Source: Periplaneta americana | Lineage: Eukaryota > Arthropoda > Insecta > Blattodea > Blattidae | Direction of reading: 5' to 3' | DNA length: 64,000 bases | Assembly (NCBI RefSeq): GCF_040183065.1 | Contig: NC_091117.1 | Coordinates: 103,373,001 to 103,437,000 of the forward strand | Shown: piece after piece, positions 41,501 to 44,122 of the stretch | Layout: the number at the start of each line of letters is the position of its first letter | Position numbering within the stretch: position 1 is the stretch's first letter | Notes under the pieces: generated by a model | Seen by the model: the letters and a program-made list of their open reading frames with translations, nothing else | Told to the model about the DNA's origin: nothing | The model's database searches: none | Made by a program: the position numbers and the translations under genes

Positions 41501-44122
41501 TGGTGACAAGAGCTGTTACTGCCATCATGTCTCGACTTAACACCCTCTCCAATGCTGATGGACCTGAGAGCAAGGTACAACACACATTAATCTATTCTTT
41601 GGGGACAGTACCAGTGCACAGTGTAACAAGATGTTCAAAAGAGACACCTTGAAAGTTACATTTCTTGCCTATTCAACTTTGCAAACACTGGTCAATTTCT
41701 GTACTCTGTACTGTGTAAAATTGATTTTTCTTTGCAAGTTTACGCAGATTTTATTCATGATACTGAAAACCTCTTTATGCATTGATACTCCAGTGAAAAG
41801 ACTGTTAATCAACGTGATTTGTGATAGTGTTAAAAGTAGCCATCCTAATTCCTGCCCAGTACCTAACATTCTTTTGGATTTGATGCTGTCTTTAAAAAAT
41901 TAAGTTGACTTTGAGGAACTGAAAGATTCCATTCACAACAAATTTTAGATTCTCCATCAGATTTACTTGAAAGTTCTATTCATGGTATAGAAGAAAGATG
42001 TCACTTATTGAAAAACATGACGGATTTATTCATCATTTGAACTAAATTAAACCCCATTTCTCTATATATTTTTATGGTGTACCTGTATGTAAAAGGTCTT
42101 CCAATAAGAGTGTCATACTTTTAAAATGAAACAAATTGTGCAAACGAAAGAGGTTTATTTATTTAATTATTATTATTATTTTCAAGAATGTCATCTATGT
42201 ATTGAAGAGAATGACAATTAAATGGCTGCTGCAGCTTCGTTGGGTTGCACATATATGTCATCTCTTGTTGTGGAACGATCTTGATAGACAGTGTTTTTTA
42301 ACCGTACCCAAAGATAGAAGTCCAAAGATTCAAGTCAGGAGATCGTGCTGCCCATGCCACAGGACCGCTTCTGTTTGTAGTACATTGGAGGTATTTGTAA
42401 TCACTCTTAACTTTTAGATAATTATTTTATTAGTTACAAAAGTAATTGCAAAACTAGAAAAATGTATGTACATAGGTACAGAGAAAACAAAACATTTCCT
42501 TCTTATTGTACATTGTTGAGCAAGGCCACCTGAGCTTATTACCTAGCTAAGTGCAGTATACATGTAGACCTGGCATTAGATACTGTATTGCGGTGACTAA
42601 AGGAAACACTGCTGAGCGAGCAAAGGGGAAGGGGTAGTTTACTTGTATTCACCCCTCGACAGTGCTGCCGGCCACCAGGTCTACACTCAGCCAGGTAATT
42701 GTGCATGTGTACTAGCCTATGTCAACATTAAATGTACTTATCTAGTTTACATTTTCTTCTTGTAACATTTCTCAGTATTAATGACATTATCTTTTCGTAC
42801 GTTTTCTCATTAAAAGATAGGAATTGATAAAAACGTTTCCTATGAAACGTCTCTGTCAAATGGTCCATATTTGACCCCGACTCTCATTTGAAATTTTAAA
42901 GTAATATGCCAATGACCCTACTTCCTGTTAAGGCTGATTGATGAAATCAAGATCAAGTGAAAGTTCACATGTGCTTTAGTTACAAATATTTTTGTCTCGA
43001 AAATTTTAATGCACTAGTTTCCTAAATAAATGACTTACGGGTGGTCTGAATCACCCATTGTCTTTTCGTATGTTTTCTCATTGAAAGCGTAGGAATTAAA
43101 AAAAAAAAAACGTTTCCTATGAAAGTTGTTTGTTTTGAATAGCTCTATCAAATGATACCATATTTGACCACGACTCTCATTTGAAATTTTAAAGAAATAC
43201 GCCACTGACCCTACTTTCTGTTGAGGCTGATTGATGAAATCAAACTCAAGTGAAAATTCACATATGCTTTAGTAATAAATATTTTTGTCTCGAAAATTTT
43301 AATGCACTACTTTCCGAAATAAATTATTGTTACAGGTGGTCTGAATCACCCTGTATAGTATTAACCTCAATTTGGATTTGTGTCACATTGCTTCTTCATT
43401 AATTTTTGTGTTAAATAAGACATCCGGAAACCATTTATGCGAGATTATTAAATGATAATTCAATGCTTTGAATGTCTATAAGTTTATTTTGACACAATTA
43501 ACAGAAACATATTTCTTATACACAATAAAATATACTTATTGCTGCTGTTTCTACAGTAAATAACTAGATTAAAAATAATAATACTATAATTTAATGGCTA
43601 ACATGGATAAAACATAGGGTAACAAAGGTAACAAAATGTTACTATTTAAAACATCAGTGTTAAAAATGGGAAATGCATTTATACATTATTATAATTTCCT
43701 CTATGTCTGATGTTCTAACAAAGAAACAACTGCTTGATGCATGTTGTCAGCCATCTTGACTTAGAAATGATGCAATGACACACTGTTATAAAAAACAGTC
43801 GATGCTATTGGGTTTGGAGTATTGAATGATGATGTTCAAAGTCTCCATGATTTTGGTTCGTTGAATAATGATATAACATCTACAAGCTCTAAAAAGAAAA
43901 ACTGAAAAAAGACTAAATTTAAAAAGTTATTAATTTTTCCAACCTCTTCACTAGTTTCGTGCCATCACTGATTTGTGAAATTAATATTTGTACATTTCTC
44001 TAACTTAATATTATATTAACTTCAACTAATTTACTCCTTTCTAGGTAAGTACACTAGTGACCGCAGCTAACAGTCATGATAACCTGTGTCGCATGGATCC
44101 AGCCTGGCATCCATGGTTGTAA
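221..44122 (+). CDS. Nipped-A: Nipped-A/TRRAP, C-terminal 535 residues in ten exons (5' part outside window)
   Basis: This is the 3' end of the gene for TRRAP, a nuclear PIKK-family scaffold that contacts activators and recruits SAGA and Tip60/NuA4-type histone acetyltransferases. Coding exons are 221-395, 5903-6128, 8435-8528, 13439-13654, 17591-17779, 23669-23812, 28794-28935, 29569-29765, 41428-41574 and 44045-44122; they sum to 1608 nt, which is 535 codons plus TAA. Every intron has GT and AG ends and all phases agree. Residues 1-135 are the end of the FAT region and the linker, about 160-460 the PI3K-like domain, and about 485-535 the FATC domain. Where an active PIKK has its DRHxxN loop and DFG, this protein reads RLNPDMMYIHQDSG and FKFDVDD, so it is a pseudokinase, as known for TRRAP. 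The family is about 3,800 residues long, so roughly 3,300 residues lie upstream of the window. Identification rests on recognised family sequence; exon boundaries are read directly. Confidence 0.96.
396..1371. other. Intron 1, first part: no recognised feature
   Basis: This is AT-rich intronic sequence. The short open frame at 653-1012 has no recognisable domain and its composition matches the surroundings. I see no RNA gene or repeat ends here. Confidence 0.5.
1697..2826 (+). repeat. Three copies of an AT-rich ~280-bp repeat inside the transposon
   Basis: Copies start with TGCTACGTRCAACAYAATT at about 1698, 2409 and 2543. The first and third run through a CACTGAAAAACAAA and ACGTAAATAACGA region (to about 1965 and 2826). 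The second stops after about 135 bases where the third begins. The hairpin minisatellite lies exactly between the first and second copies. Confidence 0.8.
2042..2410 (+). repeat. 61-bp minisatellite with a perfect hairpin in each unit
   Basis: Six units carry the motif ACACGTCGGATCATCAT at 2071, 2132, 2192, 2253, 2314 and (as ACATGTCGG) 2374, a period of 60-61 bases. The first five contain TCGGGGCTTGCAGCCCCGA, a GC-rich stem with a three-base loop; the last unit has lost one arm. It is far more GC-rich than its surroundings. The units are near identical, so the array is recently expanded or homogenised. Confidence 0.9.
4027..4076 (+). repeat. (AT)n microsatellite followed by poly-T
   Basis: About 35 bases of alternating TA are followed directly by a run of about 15 T. 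This is a simple repeat within intron 1. Confidence 0.9.
4923..5100 (-). mobile_element. tRNA-derived SINE, family A
   Basis: On the minus strand the sequence begins TGTGGAGTAATGGTTGGC (box A-like) and has a box B-like AGATTCAAATCC. It continues ACCTGGTTGAGGTTTTTTCC, TTTTTCCTCAACCCATTAAG and GAACTCTGGACTCATT. Related copies lie at 21935-22135 and 45795-45915. The three share the head and the GGTTGAGG...CCTCAACC stem, showing one SINE family. Confidence 0.75.
5903..6128 (+). CDS. Nipped-A: Nipped-A exon b (FAT to kinase-like linker)
   Basis: The acceptor is TGCAG at 5898-5902; the donor is GTTAGT at 6129. The exon opens with a serine-rich stretch (ENISSSVSAQFSSAASES) and then has the conserved FTTDFDFAVPGSMKLQNLI and KWIQILETK blocks of TRRAP. 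It ends with two bases of a Lys codon. The serine-rich part is the least conserved region of the window's protein. Confidence 0.95.
6964..7430 (-). mobile_element. 3' end of a non-LTR element with (CAA)n tail, joined to an inverted repeat segment
   Basis: On the minus strand, 7073 down to 6964 matches the 3' end of the LINE at 27043-27303 (about 100 of 108 bases) and ends in a (CAA)n tail (TGTTGTTGTTGTTG on the + strand). At 7074 the sequence switches to another block, CATATTGGAGAAAATGGCA onward, that matches the reverse complement of window bases 1-122. From 7200 to about 7430 it continues as a purine-rich repeat I cannot classify. The switch could be a 5' inversion created at insertion. Confidence 0.6.
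7745..7835 (+). repeat. Pyrimidine-rich low-complexity tract
   Basis: Runs of C, CT and T dominate (CCTCCCCCCCCCCGCCC, then TCTCTCTC and poly-T). No other function is visible. Confidence 0.8.
8435..8528 (+). CDS. Nipped-A: Nipped-A exon c
   Basis: The acceptor is TTTTTCAG ending at 8434; the donor is AAG|GTAACA. The 94-base exon encodes SFLIEEKCRFLSNFSLQ and VELPGEFLLPK, a conserved lead-in to the PI3K-like domain. It is too short to be obvious as a free ORF but is required to keep the frame between exons b and d. A Tigger-type transposon begins only 11 bases after the exon end. Confidence 0.94.
8539..10083 (-). mobile_element. pogo/Tigger-type transposon, defective
   Basis: The ends are inverted: CAGTGAAACCTCGATTCTGG at 8539 and CAGTGGAACCTCGATTTTGG reading inward from 10083. 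TA flanks both sides (8537-8538, 10084-10085). Minus-strand fragments match Tigger transposase: VIFNTDEVGAFYSLM (the usual FNxDETGLFY) at about 9490-9550, and KYEKPRCFKNVPTLPC with AWMTMDIFSSYLRQLDVKM at 9200-9390. The second catalytic motif, normally VDNCPAH, reads MGKCLAH, so the Asp is lost; frames are broken. The element is dead. Confidence 0.88.
9062..9681 (-). pseudogene. Tigger-type transposase remnant
   Basis: Two fragments cover the catalytic DDE region (9484-9681 and 9062-9400), separated by a frame break. The first catalytic Asp survives in FNTDE. The second is replaced (LLMGKCLAHP). The third region (FFPPNCKAVSNSWIW) has diverged from the usual PPNTTSxLQPxDQG. The N-terminal DNA-binding domain is not recognisable. 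Confidence 0.8.
10087..10922. mobile_element. Harbinger-like non-autonomous element (TAA TSD)
   Basis: The left end AGGTATGATCACACGTCGCT is matched inward from 10922 by AGGTACAGTCACATGTCGCT, and the similarity runs on through CTACTTTTGCAG. TAA flanks both ends (10084-10086, 10923-10925); a TWA target is typical of PIF/Harbinger. The motif for CTACTTTTGCAGC recurs in both orientations in the first 180 and last 200 bases. No transposase is visible. The target TAA overlaps the TA duplication of the adjacent Tigger element. Confidence 0.75.
11476..11545 (+). repeat. (GT)n/(GCGT)n microsatellite
   Basis: A GT run grades into GCGT repeats and then mixed GCGC/GTGC units over about 70 bases. Alternating purine-pyrimidine tracts of this kind can adopt Z-DNA. 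Confidence 0.9.
11819..12776 (-). mobile_element. RTE-like LINE, 5'-truncated, with internal 5' inversion and 16-bp TSD
   Basis: AAAATAAAATAATTAC occurs at 11803-11818 and 12777-12792, bounding the insertion. From about 12491 down to 11819 (minus strand) it encodes the C-terminal part of the polymerase protein. From about 12492 to 12776 (plus strand) it carries the 5' region and the first residues of the endonuclease (RFCTWNVTSLYRTGGVT at about 12702-12755). The two halves are in opposite orientation, the signature of twin priming. Relatives of the same family lie at 19420-21378 and 30062-30712. Confidence 0.88.
11833..12491 (-). pseudogene. RTE-like LINE polymerase C-terminus
   Basis: Minus-strand pieces read EVEKFKYLGATVTNINNTW, CYYSVEKLLSSSLLSKNLKV, RLRWVGHVAHMGESRNAYRV, GKRPLGRPRHRWQDNIKMD and WINLAQDRDLWRAYVRVAM. 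This is the thumb and C-terminal region after the RT palm. A frame break lies near 12189-12230 and residues around VLRKIFG are missing, so it is not functional. Confidence 0.85.
12777..13438. other. Intron 3, last part: nothing recognised
   Basis: From the LINE's 3' flanking duplication to the exon d acceptor I see only AT-rich intron, with a short poly-T at about 12929. The small open frame at 13022-13225 has no recognisable domain. Confidence 0.5.
13439..13654 (+). CDS. Nipped-A: Nipped-A exon d (PI3K-like N-lobe)
   Basis: The acceptor is TTTTACAG ending at 13438; the donor is AAG|GTAAAA. The 72 codons read HSHYYVRIARFMPRVDIVQK, then HNTAARRLFIRGHNGKIYP and a REERVLQLLRML helix. This corresponds to the N-lobe of the PIKK fold. 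A repeat with Tigger-type ends starts 14 bases after the exon end. Confidence 0.96.
13668..14626. mobile_element. Tigger-like non-autonomous element carrying a tandem array
   Basis: The left end CAGTAGAATCCCTCCTATCC at 13668 is mirrored inward from 14626 by CAGTAAAATCCCTCGTAACT, continuing CGGCA-like. TA flanks both ends (13666-13667, 14627-14628). No transposase is present; the middle is a five-unit tandem repeat and a poly-T. A related right end is at 61330-61442. The element begins 14 bases after exon d. Confidence 0.8.
13849..14515 (+). repeat. Five degenerate tandem units of 115-150 bp
   Basis: Units containing CTGTGTGGATTTTCTTTATT, AAAACACATCACACAACAC, TTCACTGAAAATGAAAGTT and CTTCCTAATATGGCAACACT recur with starts near 13857, 13997, 14121, 14236 and 14388. 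Units differ by internal deletions and point changes, so the array is older than the one at 2042. Confidence 0.85.
14629..16340. other. Intron 4, middle: nothing clearly recognised
   Basis: This is mixed AT-rich sequence. A more GC-rich patch with AGAGAGACAGATAGAGAGAG lies at about 15790. I found no convincing repeat ends, RNA gene or coding motif. Confidence 0.4.
16350..17090 (+). pseudogene. Relic of a transposon-encoded protein (possibly DUF7869-like C-terminus)
   Basis: Two open segments in one region (16350-16769 and 16839-17090) read like the C-terminal part of an abundant arthropod transposon protein: NFAIIKRPIKKCDRIYTVKE, LTMVDTDDILDCSSWWSRFY, then FNISTFHYFEYSSEMKGV, PAGKVPINESKINDLRK and HEFKDFYDEISLW. 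A stop follows at 16767-16769. I recognise the pattern from families annotated DUF7869; this assignment is from memory. No terminal repeats were found. Confidence 0.5.
17091..17590. other. Intron 4, last part: nothing recognised
   Basis: The 500 bases before exon e are AT-rich intron with several T runs, including the pyrimidine tract before the acceptor. No feature is visible. Confidence 0.5.
17591..17779 (+). CDS. Nipped-A: Nipped-A exon e (PI3K-like domain)
   Basis: The exon lies between GTTTCAG (to 17590) and GTTAGC at 17780. Its 63 codons include FTVPRVVAVSPQMRLIEDN, SLLDIYKQGCA and RYYERLAAVQ, all characteristic of the TRRAP kinase-like domain. It begins and ends in phase 0. Confidence 0.96.
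18305..18532 (+). mobile_element. tRNA-derived SINE, family B, with 13-bp TSD
   Basis: ACAATCTGATATC flanks the element at 18292-18304 and 18533-18545. The head has box A-like TGGCGAGTTGGTATAGCG and box B-like GGTTCGATCC, and can form a tRNA-like GACCTGG...CCAGGTC closing stem. The body includes GTAAAAGAACTCCTGCGGG, ACAAAATTCCGGCACATCC and GCGAGCGTCGTTAAATAAA, ending in an A-rich tail. It is full length and transcribed outward by Pol III in principle. Confidence 0.9.
18546..19400. other. Intron 5 interval: nothing recognised
   Basis: This is AT-rich intron. The frame at 18656-18877 has no domain I know. The stretch leads into the LINE that starts about 19420. Confidence 0.4.
19802..19991 (+). 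mobile_element. 5'-truncated SINE (family C) inside the LINE
   Basis: From CACTCAGCCTCCTATAAAAT to the CCTTTACCTTTACCTTTAC tail it matches the 3' two-thirds of the full SINE at 24239-24536. It interrupts the LINE between its YFGQ and LNVHGPN codons. No clear target duplication remains. Confidence 0.8.
20964..21036 (-). mobile_element. 73-bp (CAA)n-tailed element fragment with 15-bp TSD
   Basis: AGTTGAAGCAATAGT occurs on both sides (20949-20963 and 21037-21051) and interrupts the LINE's FKYLGATVTN codons. On the minus strand the insert ends in a (CAA)n tail. The tail and the TAGTGCCTTGCATC-type sequence suggest a 5'-truncated relative of the LINE ends at 6964 and 27043. Confidence 0.85.
21581..21874 (-). 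pseudogene. piggyBac-type transposase C-terminus
   Basis: The minus-strand frame ends in a cysteine-rich module, GRCHMCPKIPDKKTEFKC, GKCQLWACKSHFIE and IQCAKC. The spacing CxxC...DKKTxxxC..C....C..H matches the C-terminal zinc-binding domain of piggyBac transposases. No catalytic Asp region is present, so it is a fragment. The adjoining LINE sequence stops at an AATTAA near 21378, which may mark one end of the insertion. Confidence 0.65.
21935..22135 (-). mobile_element. tRNA-derived SINE, family A (3' part and head)
   Basis: On the minus strand it reads GTTCGAATCCCGATTGGGGC, then ACCTGATTGAGGTTTTTTCT, TTTTCCCTCAACCCAATATG, GCAAATGCTGGGTAACTGAC and CACCTTCATTTCGTTCAGAC. It is the same family as 4923-5100 and preserves the 3' end that those copies lack. 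The tRNA-like head is incomplete at the 22135 side. Confidence 0.75.
22384..22681. mobile_element. MITE with ~25-bp terminal inverted repeats
   Basis: GGCTGCGTTCAGCCGGGATA at 22384 is matched inward from 22681 by GGCTGCGTTCAGCCGGGACA, and the similarity continues AGCRCT. The element is 298 bp and non-coding. I could not settle the target duplication. It directly abuts the hAT transposase remnant at 22683. Confidence 0.75.
22683..23144 (+). pseudogene. hAT-type transposase C-terminal remnant
   Basis: The 153-codon frame ends with a hAT dimerisation-like block: IWMPCVNPDCERFFSSYSNV, LSVKRHCLSTENVNNFFFLK. The motif S/CVxCERxFSxxxxVLSxKRxxLSxENV is characteristic. The upstream RNase H-like catalytic region is absent. 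The open frame is intact over 153 codons; it could be a recent fragment. Confidence 0.7.
23565..23636 (-). repeat. tRNA-like SINE head
   Basis: On the minus strand it reads TTGGCTCAGTACTAGTATGC with a box B-like GGGTTCAAATCCTG. The spacing fits a tRNA-derived head. The body is not recognisable, so I cannot say which family it belongs to. Confidence 0.5.
23669..23812 (+). CDS. Nipped-A: Nipped-A exon f (PI3K-like domain)
   Basis: The acceptor is TCTTCTAG ending at 23668; the donor is ATG|GTAAGT. The 48 codons read ARGSQASHQVLRDILKEVQ, NMVPRSMLKEWA and TDYWTFRKM. Both ends are in phase 0. The match to the vertebrate protein is nearly residue for residue. Confidence 0.96.
23813..24230. other. 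Intron 6, start: nothing recognised
   Basis: Between exon f and the SINE the sequence is pyrimidine-rich around 23970-24130 (CTCTTCCTCC, CTCTCCCCTCC). I see no coding or structural feature. Confidence 0.4.
24239..24536 (+). mobile_element. tRNA-derived SINE, family C, full length, 8-bp TSD
   Basis: The head reads GGCCGGATAGCTCAGTTGGTAG in two short blocks (box A) and GGGGTTCGATCCC (box B). The body continues CACTCAGCCTCCTATAAAAT, GGTGCCGACCACACCACCT, AGGTCATGGAAAGCATGGGG and ends in repeated TTTACC units. ATTATAAT flanks it at 24231-24238 and 24537-24544. Its truncated relative is at 19802-19991. Confidence 0.88.
24545..26640. other. Intron 6, middle: mostly featureless
   Basis: A repeat-like GC-richer stretch with CATCCTCATCTTCATCATCG and ACACTTACACATACACTCA lies at about 24940-25220; it looks like an interspersed repeat that I cannot name. 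The remainder is AT-rich intron without visible genes or repeat ends. Confidence 0.4.
26650..26890 (-). pseudogene. C-terminal fragment of an RNase H-type non-LTR polyprotein
   Basis: The minus strand translates as LHICLQCNNHDEDLEHILLY, CPSINHKRSKLKSS and AEDTALQYILTTPQLWLLAT. The CxxCxxxxEDLEHxLxxCP pattern is the usual C-terminal CCHC-like motif of Jockey/I-type LINE proteins. No frame start is visible, so it is a 5'-truncated copy. Confidence 0.65.
27043..27303 (-). mobile_element. LINE 3' end with zinc-knuckle C-terminus and (CAA)n tail
   Basis: The minus strand reads ATGHDCLAKHIHRIGIY, then CPLCNSNQEMDSEHLKIC, ending DNIFEKYWSARGQMTLLS and a stop followed by (CAA)n. The C-terminal CPLC...EHLKIC motif is that of RNase H-bearing non-LTR elements. 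The last 108 bases match 6964-7073. Confidence 0.75.
27335..27850 (+). pseudogene. Non-LTR retrotransposon RNase H region, degraded
   Basis: Plus-strand frames read QQIIAISESLRNLLCHINK, AVILSDSKAAILSIVSRHT, NADALAKKGS, then KKWKSLLHKPQLIPDLP and AAFRLVIGHDCLAKHLHG. The SDSKAA and NADxLAKKG motifs contain catalytic residues of RNase H. Stops interrupt the frame. It belongs to the same kind of element as 27043-27303 but points the other way, and both end near the same GHDCLAKH codons. Confidence 0.7.
27851..28793. other. Intron 6, last part: nothing recognised
   Basis: This is very AT-rich intron. The frame at 28409-28606 has no recognisable domain. Confidence 0.4.
28794..28935 (+). CDS. Nipped-A: Nipped-A exon g (position of the degenerate catalytic loop)
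   Basis: The acceptor is TGTTACAG; the donor is ACAG|GTATGC. The exon encodes FTLQLSLACFAEYVLHL, RLNPDMMYIHQDSGLVN and SYFKFDVDDTTG. This is where a working PIKK would have its catalytic and metal-binding loops; the invariant Asp and Asn residues are missing. It ends after one base of a Gly codon. Confidence 0.96.
29569..29765 (+). CDS. Nipped-A: Nipped-A exon h (PI3K-like C-lobe)
   Basis: The acceptor is CTGCAG ending at 29568; the donor is AAG|GTGGGT, which has a G rather than A at +3. The exon encodes DLDANRPVPFRLTPNILEYL, then SGPLTSSMIAAARC and ILRDEMIAGHRK. The DLDANRPVPFRLTPN block is among the most conserved parts of TRRAP. Confidence 0.96.
29870..30000 (+). repeat. Purine-rich low-complexity tract
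   Basis: GATAAGTAAATAGATG-type tetranucleotide runs and then AGAGAGAGAGACACACAGACAG occupy this stretch near the start of intron 8. Confidence 0.6.
30062..30712 (-). mobile_element. RTE-like LINE, 3' fragment
   Basis: The minus strand reads MEKFKYLGATVTNINYTREE, CYYSLEKLLSSSLLSKQLKV, LYGCETWTLTLREEQR, then after frame breaks MGESRNAYRVLVGRPERKRP and DWINLAQDRDRWKAYV. It is the same family as 11819-12776 and 19420-21378. It retains the LREEQR to RNIKSR linker that the 12-kb copy lost. It is not functional. Confidence 0.85.
30790..31685 (+). pseudogene. hAT-like transposase remnant, split by stops
   Basis: Two open segments (30837-31136 and 31188-31685) lie in sequence. The first has VNIFLQHDAPAIHLLRRKLL and LTDLFVRFVKL. 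The second ends near SYNNCPRERMFSVVRKNQT, where hAT transposases have a CxxERxFSxxRRxKT-like block. This looks like the C-terminal half of an inactivated hAT transposase. The Penelope-like element is inserted directly downstream. Confidence 0.5.
31743..31787 (-). ncRNA. Hammerhead-ribozyme-like motif, minus arm (core intact)
   Basis: On the minus strand: stem I strand GACA, then CTGAAGA, a stem II hairpin GACG...CGTC with loop ACAAATAG, GAAAC, loop GGGCC, GTC, then TGTC. This fits CUGANGA, stem II, GAAA, a two-base stem III (AC/GU) and the GUC cleavage site, with stem I GACA/TGTC. One extra C separates CTGAAGA from stem II. Hammerhead motifs near the ends of Penelope-like elements are described in the literature; the fold here is my hand reading. 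Confidence 0.6.
31764..32936 (-). CDS. Penelope-like RT C-terminal half with GIY-YIG endonuclease
   Basis: From EKIMYWHRYVDDIIVLYNGN the minus-strand frame carries the last RT catalytic motif (YVDD), NFLDITITKTNNRHEFKIYR and IYRKPTTTTTHIHNSSNHP. It then has the endonuclease GVYKLKCNSCPHFYVGQTGR with RSFHTRYNEH, the GIY-YIG core with its zinc-binding Cys pair. The frame runs on to a charged tail ending RDTEDDDK. The first ~35 codons come from the central spacer read antisense and are not part of the family. The N-terminal RT motifs are missing, so the protein is partial. Confidence 0.85.
   Translation of the reverse strand: MLFLISISRSISSVSVTGMFVYRFTMSNDANVVLYAEKIMYWHRYVDDIIVLYNGNKRQIENLHQQLNKIHPKLKYTVEMEHKQAINFLDITITKTNNRHEFKIYRKPTTTTTHIHNSSNHPIQHKHAAFRTMTHRLINIPMNKDNYTEELNTIKYIAQDNGYNPNITDTLIKKAKQKQTKPTQTARENKYITLTYHNTNTHKIATSFRKLKYKIAYKTNNTTHKFLNNHTKHSNIYNSTGVYKLKCNSCPHFYVGQTGRSFHTRYNEHIKAITKPYITSNYADHIIDNNHDYNNIETDMEILHITPKSLQLNILEQYEIYKNTIAHPHYILNTQLQFNTHTLFDIIIRHNIQTANPHQRNNTPPPLPSTTAHRRAKISSGSRDTEDDDK
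32833..34026 (+). CDS. Penelope-like reverse transcriptase and GIY-YIG endonuclease (N-terminally truncated)
   Basis: Recognisable family sequence starts at TTLASFDIVNLYTNIPVTET (RT motif A region, about 32840). It continues with TEGLPMGSPISSILAEIFIH (motif B), WHRYVDDIIVLYNG (motif C), NFLDITITK and the GIY-YIG block CNSCPHFYVGQTGR. The frame is open from an ATG at 32767, but its first ~23 codons are antisense arm sequence. A one-base insertion near 34014 relative to the other arm ends the protein at HPHLHT. Full family members have several hundred more N-terminal residues. Confidence 0.88.
   Translation, partial: YNTTLASFDIVNLYTNIPVTETLEILREMLIKNNIPQTHINEILHITEIITKQNYFTHNNKYYTQTEGLPMGSPISSILAEIFIHNIEQTHILNTDNNKHAEKIMYWHRYVDDIIVLYNGNKRQIENLHQQLNKIHPKLKYTVEMEHKQAINFLDITITKTNNRHEFKIYRKPTTTTTHIHNSSNHPIQHKHAAFRTMTHRLINIPMNKDNYTEELNTIKYIAQDNGYNPNITDTLIKKAKQKQTKPTQTARENKYITLTYHNTNTHKIATSFRKLKYKIAYKTNNTTHKFLNNHTKHSNIYNSTGVYKLKCNSCPHFYVGQTGRSFHTRYNEHIKAITKPYITSNYADHIIDNNHDYNNIETDMEILHITPKSLQLNILEQYEIYKNTIAHPHLHT
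34178..34222 (+). ncRNA. Hammerhead-ribozyme-like motif, plus arm (core G changed)
   Basis: This is the same motif as in the other arm, with identical stems and CTGAAGA core. The GAAAC box reads AAAAC because base 34206 is A instead of G. That position corresponds to the core G that acts in catalysis in hammerheads, so this copy is predicted inactive. Confidence 0.55.
34640..35505 (+). pseudogene. Non-LTR retrotransposon RNase H to C-terminal zinc motif, degraded
   Basis: Plus-strand frames read AEAGIYSEIFSQYIILGPGT, NFEAELKAI, VILVDSISAIQAVTRYDQT, LFGNEQADMLTKQGS, then FRLETGHDC and GCSLCREDLASNKKHLLHC. The NFEAELKAI and VDSxSAI motifs carry RNase H catalytic Glu and Asp positions, and the CxxC...HLLHC ending is the C-terminal zinc motif of I/Jockey-type LINEs. 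Stops and frameshifts interrupt it throughout. Confidence 0.75.
36608..36919 (+). CDS. Short open frame of unknown function
   Basis: The 103-residue translation starts MLKMEDRSYSGDRCFNPHQL and has THHKRVNVKGLQKVSRLIAE and KFGVPEKYQNIIRL, which read like real protein rather than chance. It degenerates after about residue 60, where an alternative frame (36769-36984) seems to continue a LSRHKVPFGYLRYNSETGDV-type sequence, suggesting a frameshift. It may be the N-terminus of the transposase of the enclosing element or an exon of a transposon gene. No known domain is recognised. Confidence 0.35.
   Translation: MLKMEDRSYSGDRCFNPHQLTHHKRVNVKGLQKVSRLIAEKFGVPEKYQNIIRLCTVVKRKSGHSLDTKFPSGISATIQRQAMLHVVGPRGLISTVRMKVFAC
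36921..36984 (+). repeat. tRNA-like sequence 1
   Basis: CTGTAGCGTAATGGTAGCG resembles a box A and GGTTGTGCATTCAAACACA a weak box B at normal tRNA spacing. The arms do not pair cleanly, so I read it as a tRNA-derived relic rather than a gene. Confidence 0.35.
37248..38275 (-). pseudogene. Tc1/mariner-type transposase, one stop and one frameshift
   Basis: The minus strand starts MTYMAPQRGAGTKESIIRA with a helix-turn-helix (SASEAGRHFNVSERTARRWV). An in-frame TAA at 38071-38069 interrupts it, and the frame resumes QDARLVAEVERNSF. The catalytic triad is visible: VIFSDEVTFS, QQDNHPVHTS and SPDLNPLENMW. The second Asp and the Glu have 35 residues between them, one more than typical Tc1 (DD34E). A frameshift near 37400 moves the C-terminus (RRSDDLWKLVQYAWDAM to GGRWTKY) into another frame. 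Otherwise it is nearly complete (about 340 codons), suggesting recent activity. Confidence 0.88.
38722..38818 (+). repeat. tRNA-like sequence 2, extended
   Basis: CATAGCTCAGTCGGAAGA resembles box A and AGGTTCAAATCCTCGTG is a good box B. The two are about 65 bases apart, and an ACGTTGAA...GTCAACGT inverted repeat lies between, longer than in a normal tRNA. It is probably a SINE head or relic. Confidence 0.4.
38926..39445 (+). repeat. ~50-bp minisatellite, about ten units
   Basis: Units of the form TATTTATATCGCTAACGAAC, GATAACAGAATACAAATGAT, AATTTGAA recur from about 38926 to 39445 with single-base changes, a TAGGCT insertion in some units and shortened units toward the right. ATCGCTAAYGAACGATAA contains a partial inverted repeat. 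No coding potential. Confidence 0.9.
39472..39538 (-). repeat. tRNA-like sequence 3
   Basis: On the minus strand it reads GACCAGCGGTAGAGTGCTTG with a box B-like GTGAGTTCGGGCC. The arm pairing is imperfect. It lies just past the 50-bp minisatellite. Confidence 0.4.
39649..39674 (+). repeat. Poly-T tract
   Basis: A run of about 26 T interrupts otherwise mixed sequence; it could be a retroposed poly(A) tail in the minus orientation, but no adjoining element is recognised. Confidence 0.7.
40544..41427. other. Intron 8, last part: nothing recognised
   Basis: Between the composite block and exon i the sequence is ordinary AT-rich intron. No repeat ends or RNA genes are seen. Confidence 0.4.
41428..41574 (+). 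CDS. Nipped-A: Nipped-A exon i (start of FATC)
   Basis: The acceptor is GTCACAG ending at 41427; the donor is AAG|GTACAA. The exon encodes a variable stretch (KQDDCQHESLNSAPADMDGE) and then LLINMVTRAVTAIMSRLNTL and GPESK, which begin the FATC domain. The intron before it is 11.7 kb, the longest in the window, and is packed with transposons. Confidence 0.95.
42150..42385 (-). pseudogene. mariner-like transposase C-terminal remnant
   Basis: The minus strand translates GPVAWAARSPDLNLWTSIFG and, after a break, KTLSIKIVPQQEMTYMCNP. The A/PRSPDLxPLDFxxWG motif is the third catalytic region of mariner/Tc1-type transposases. The rest of the protein is gone. Confidence 0.65.
42785..43352 (+). repeat. 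Tandem duplication of a ~280-bp repeat with mariner-like end
   Basis: A segment from ATTRTCTTTTCGTAYGTTTT to GGTGGTCTGAATCACCC occurs at about 42785-43056 and again at 43059-43352, with scattered differences. The second copy ends GAATCACCCTGTA, which on the minus strand is TACAGGGTGATTC, typical of mariner-like terminal repeats. It is plausibly the end of the element whose transposase remnant lies at 42150. Confidence 0.75.
44045..44122 (+). CDS. Nipped-A: Nipped-A last coding exon (FATC end and stop)
   Basis: The exon follows TTTCTAG ending at 44044 and reads VSTLVTAANSHDNLCRMDP, AWHPWL, TAA. The NLCRMDPAWHPWL ending is diagnostic for TRRAP. The first six bases of the exon are GTAAGT, a perfect 5' splice-site consensus directly abutting the acceptor, which gives the layout of a recursive splice site even though the bases are coding. 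Confidence 0.96.
   Translation, partial: VSTLVTAANSHDNLCRMDPAWHPWL

Noticed and set aside
42545-42690. Possible small inverted repeat around GTAGACCTGG
   Set aside because: Only about ten bases match and the rest does not pair; too weak to call.
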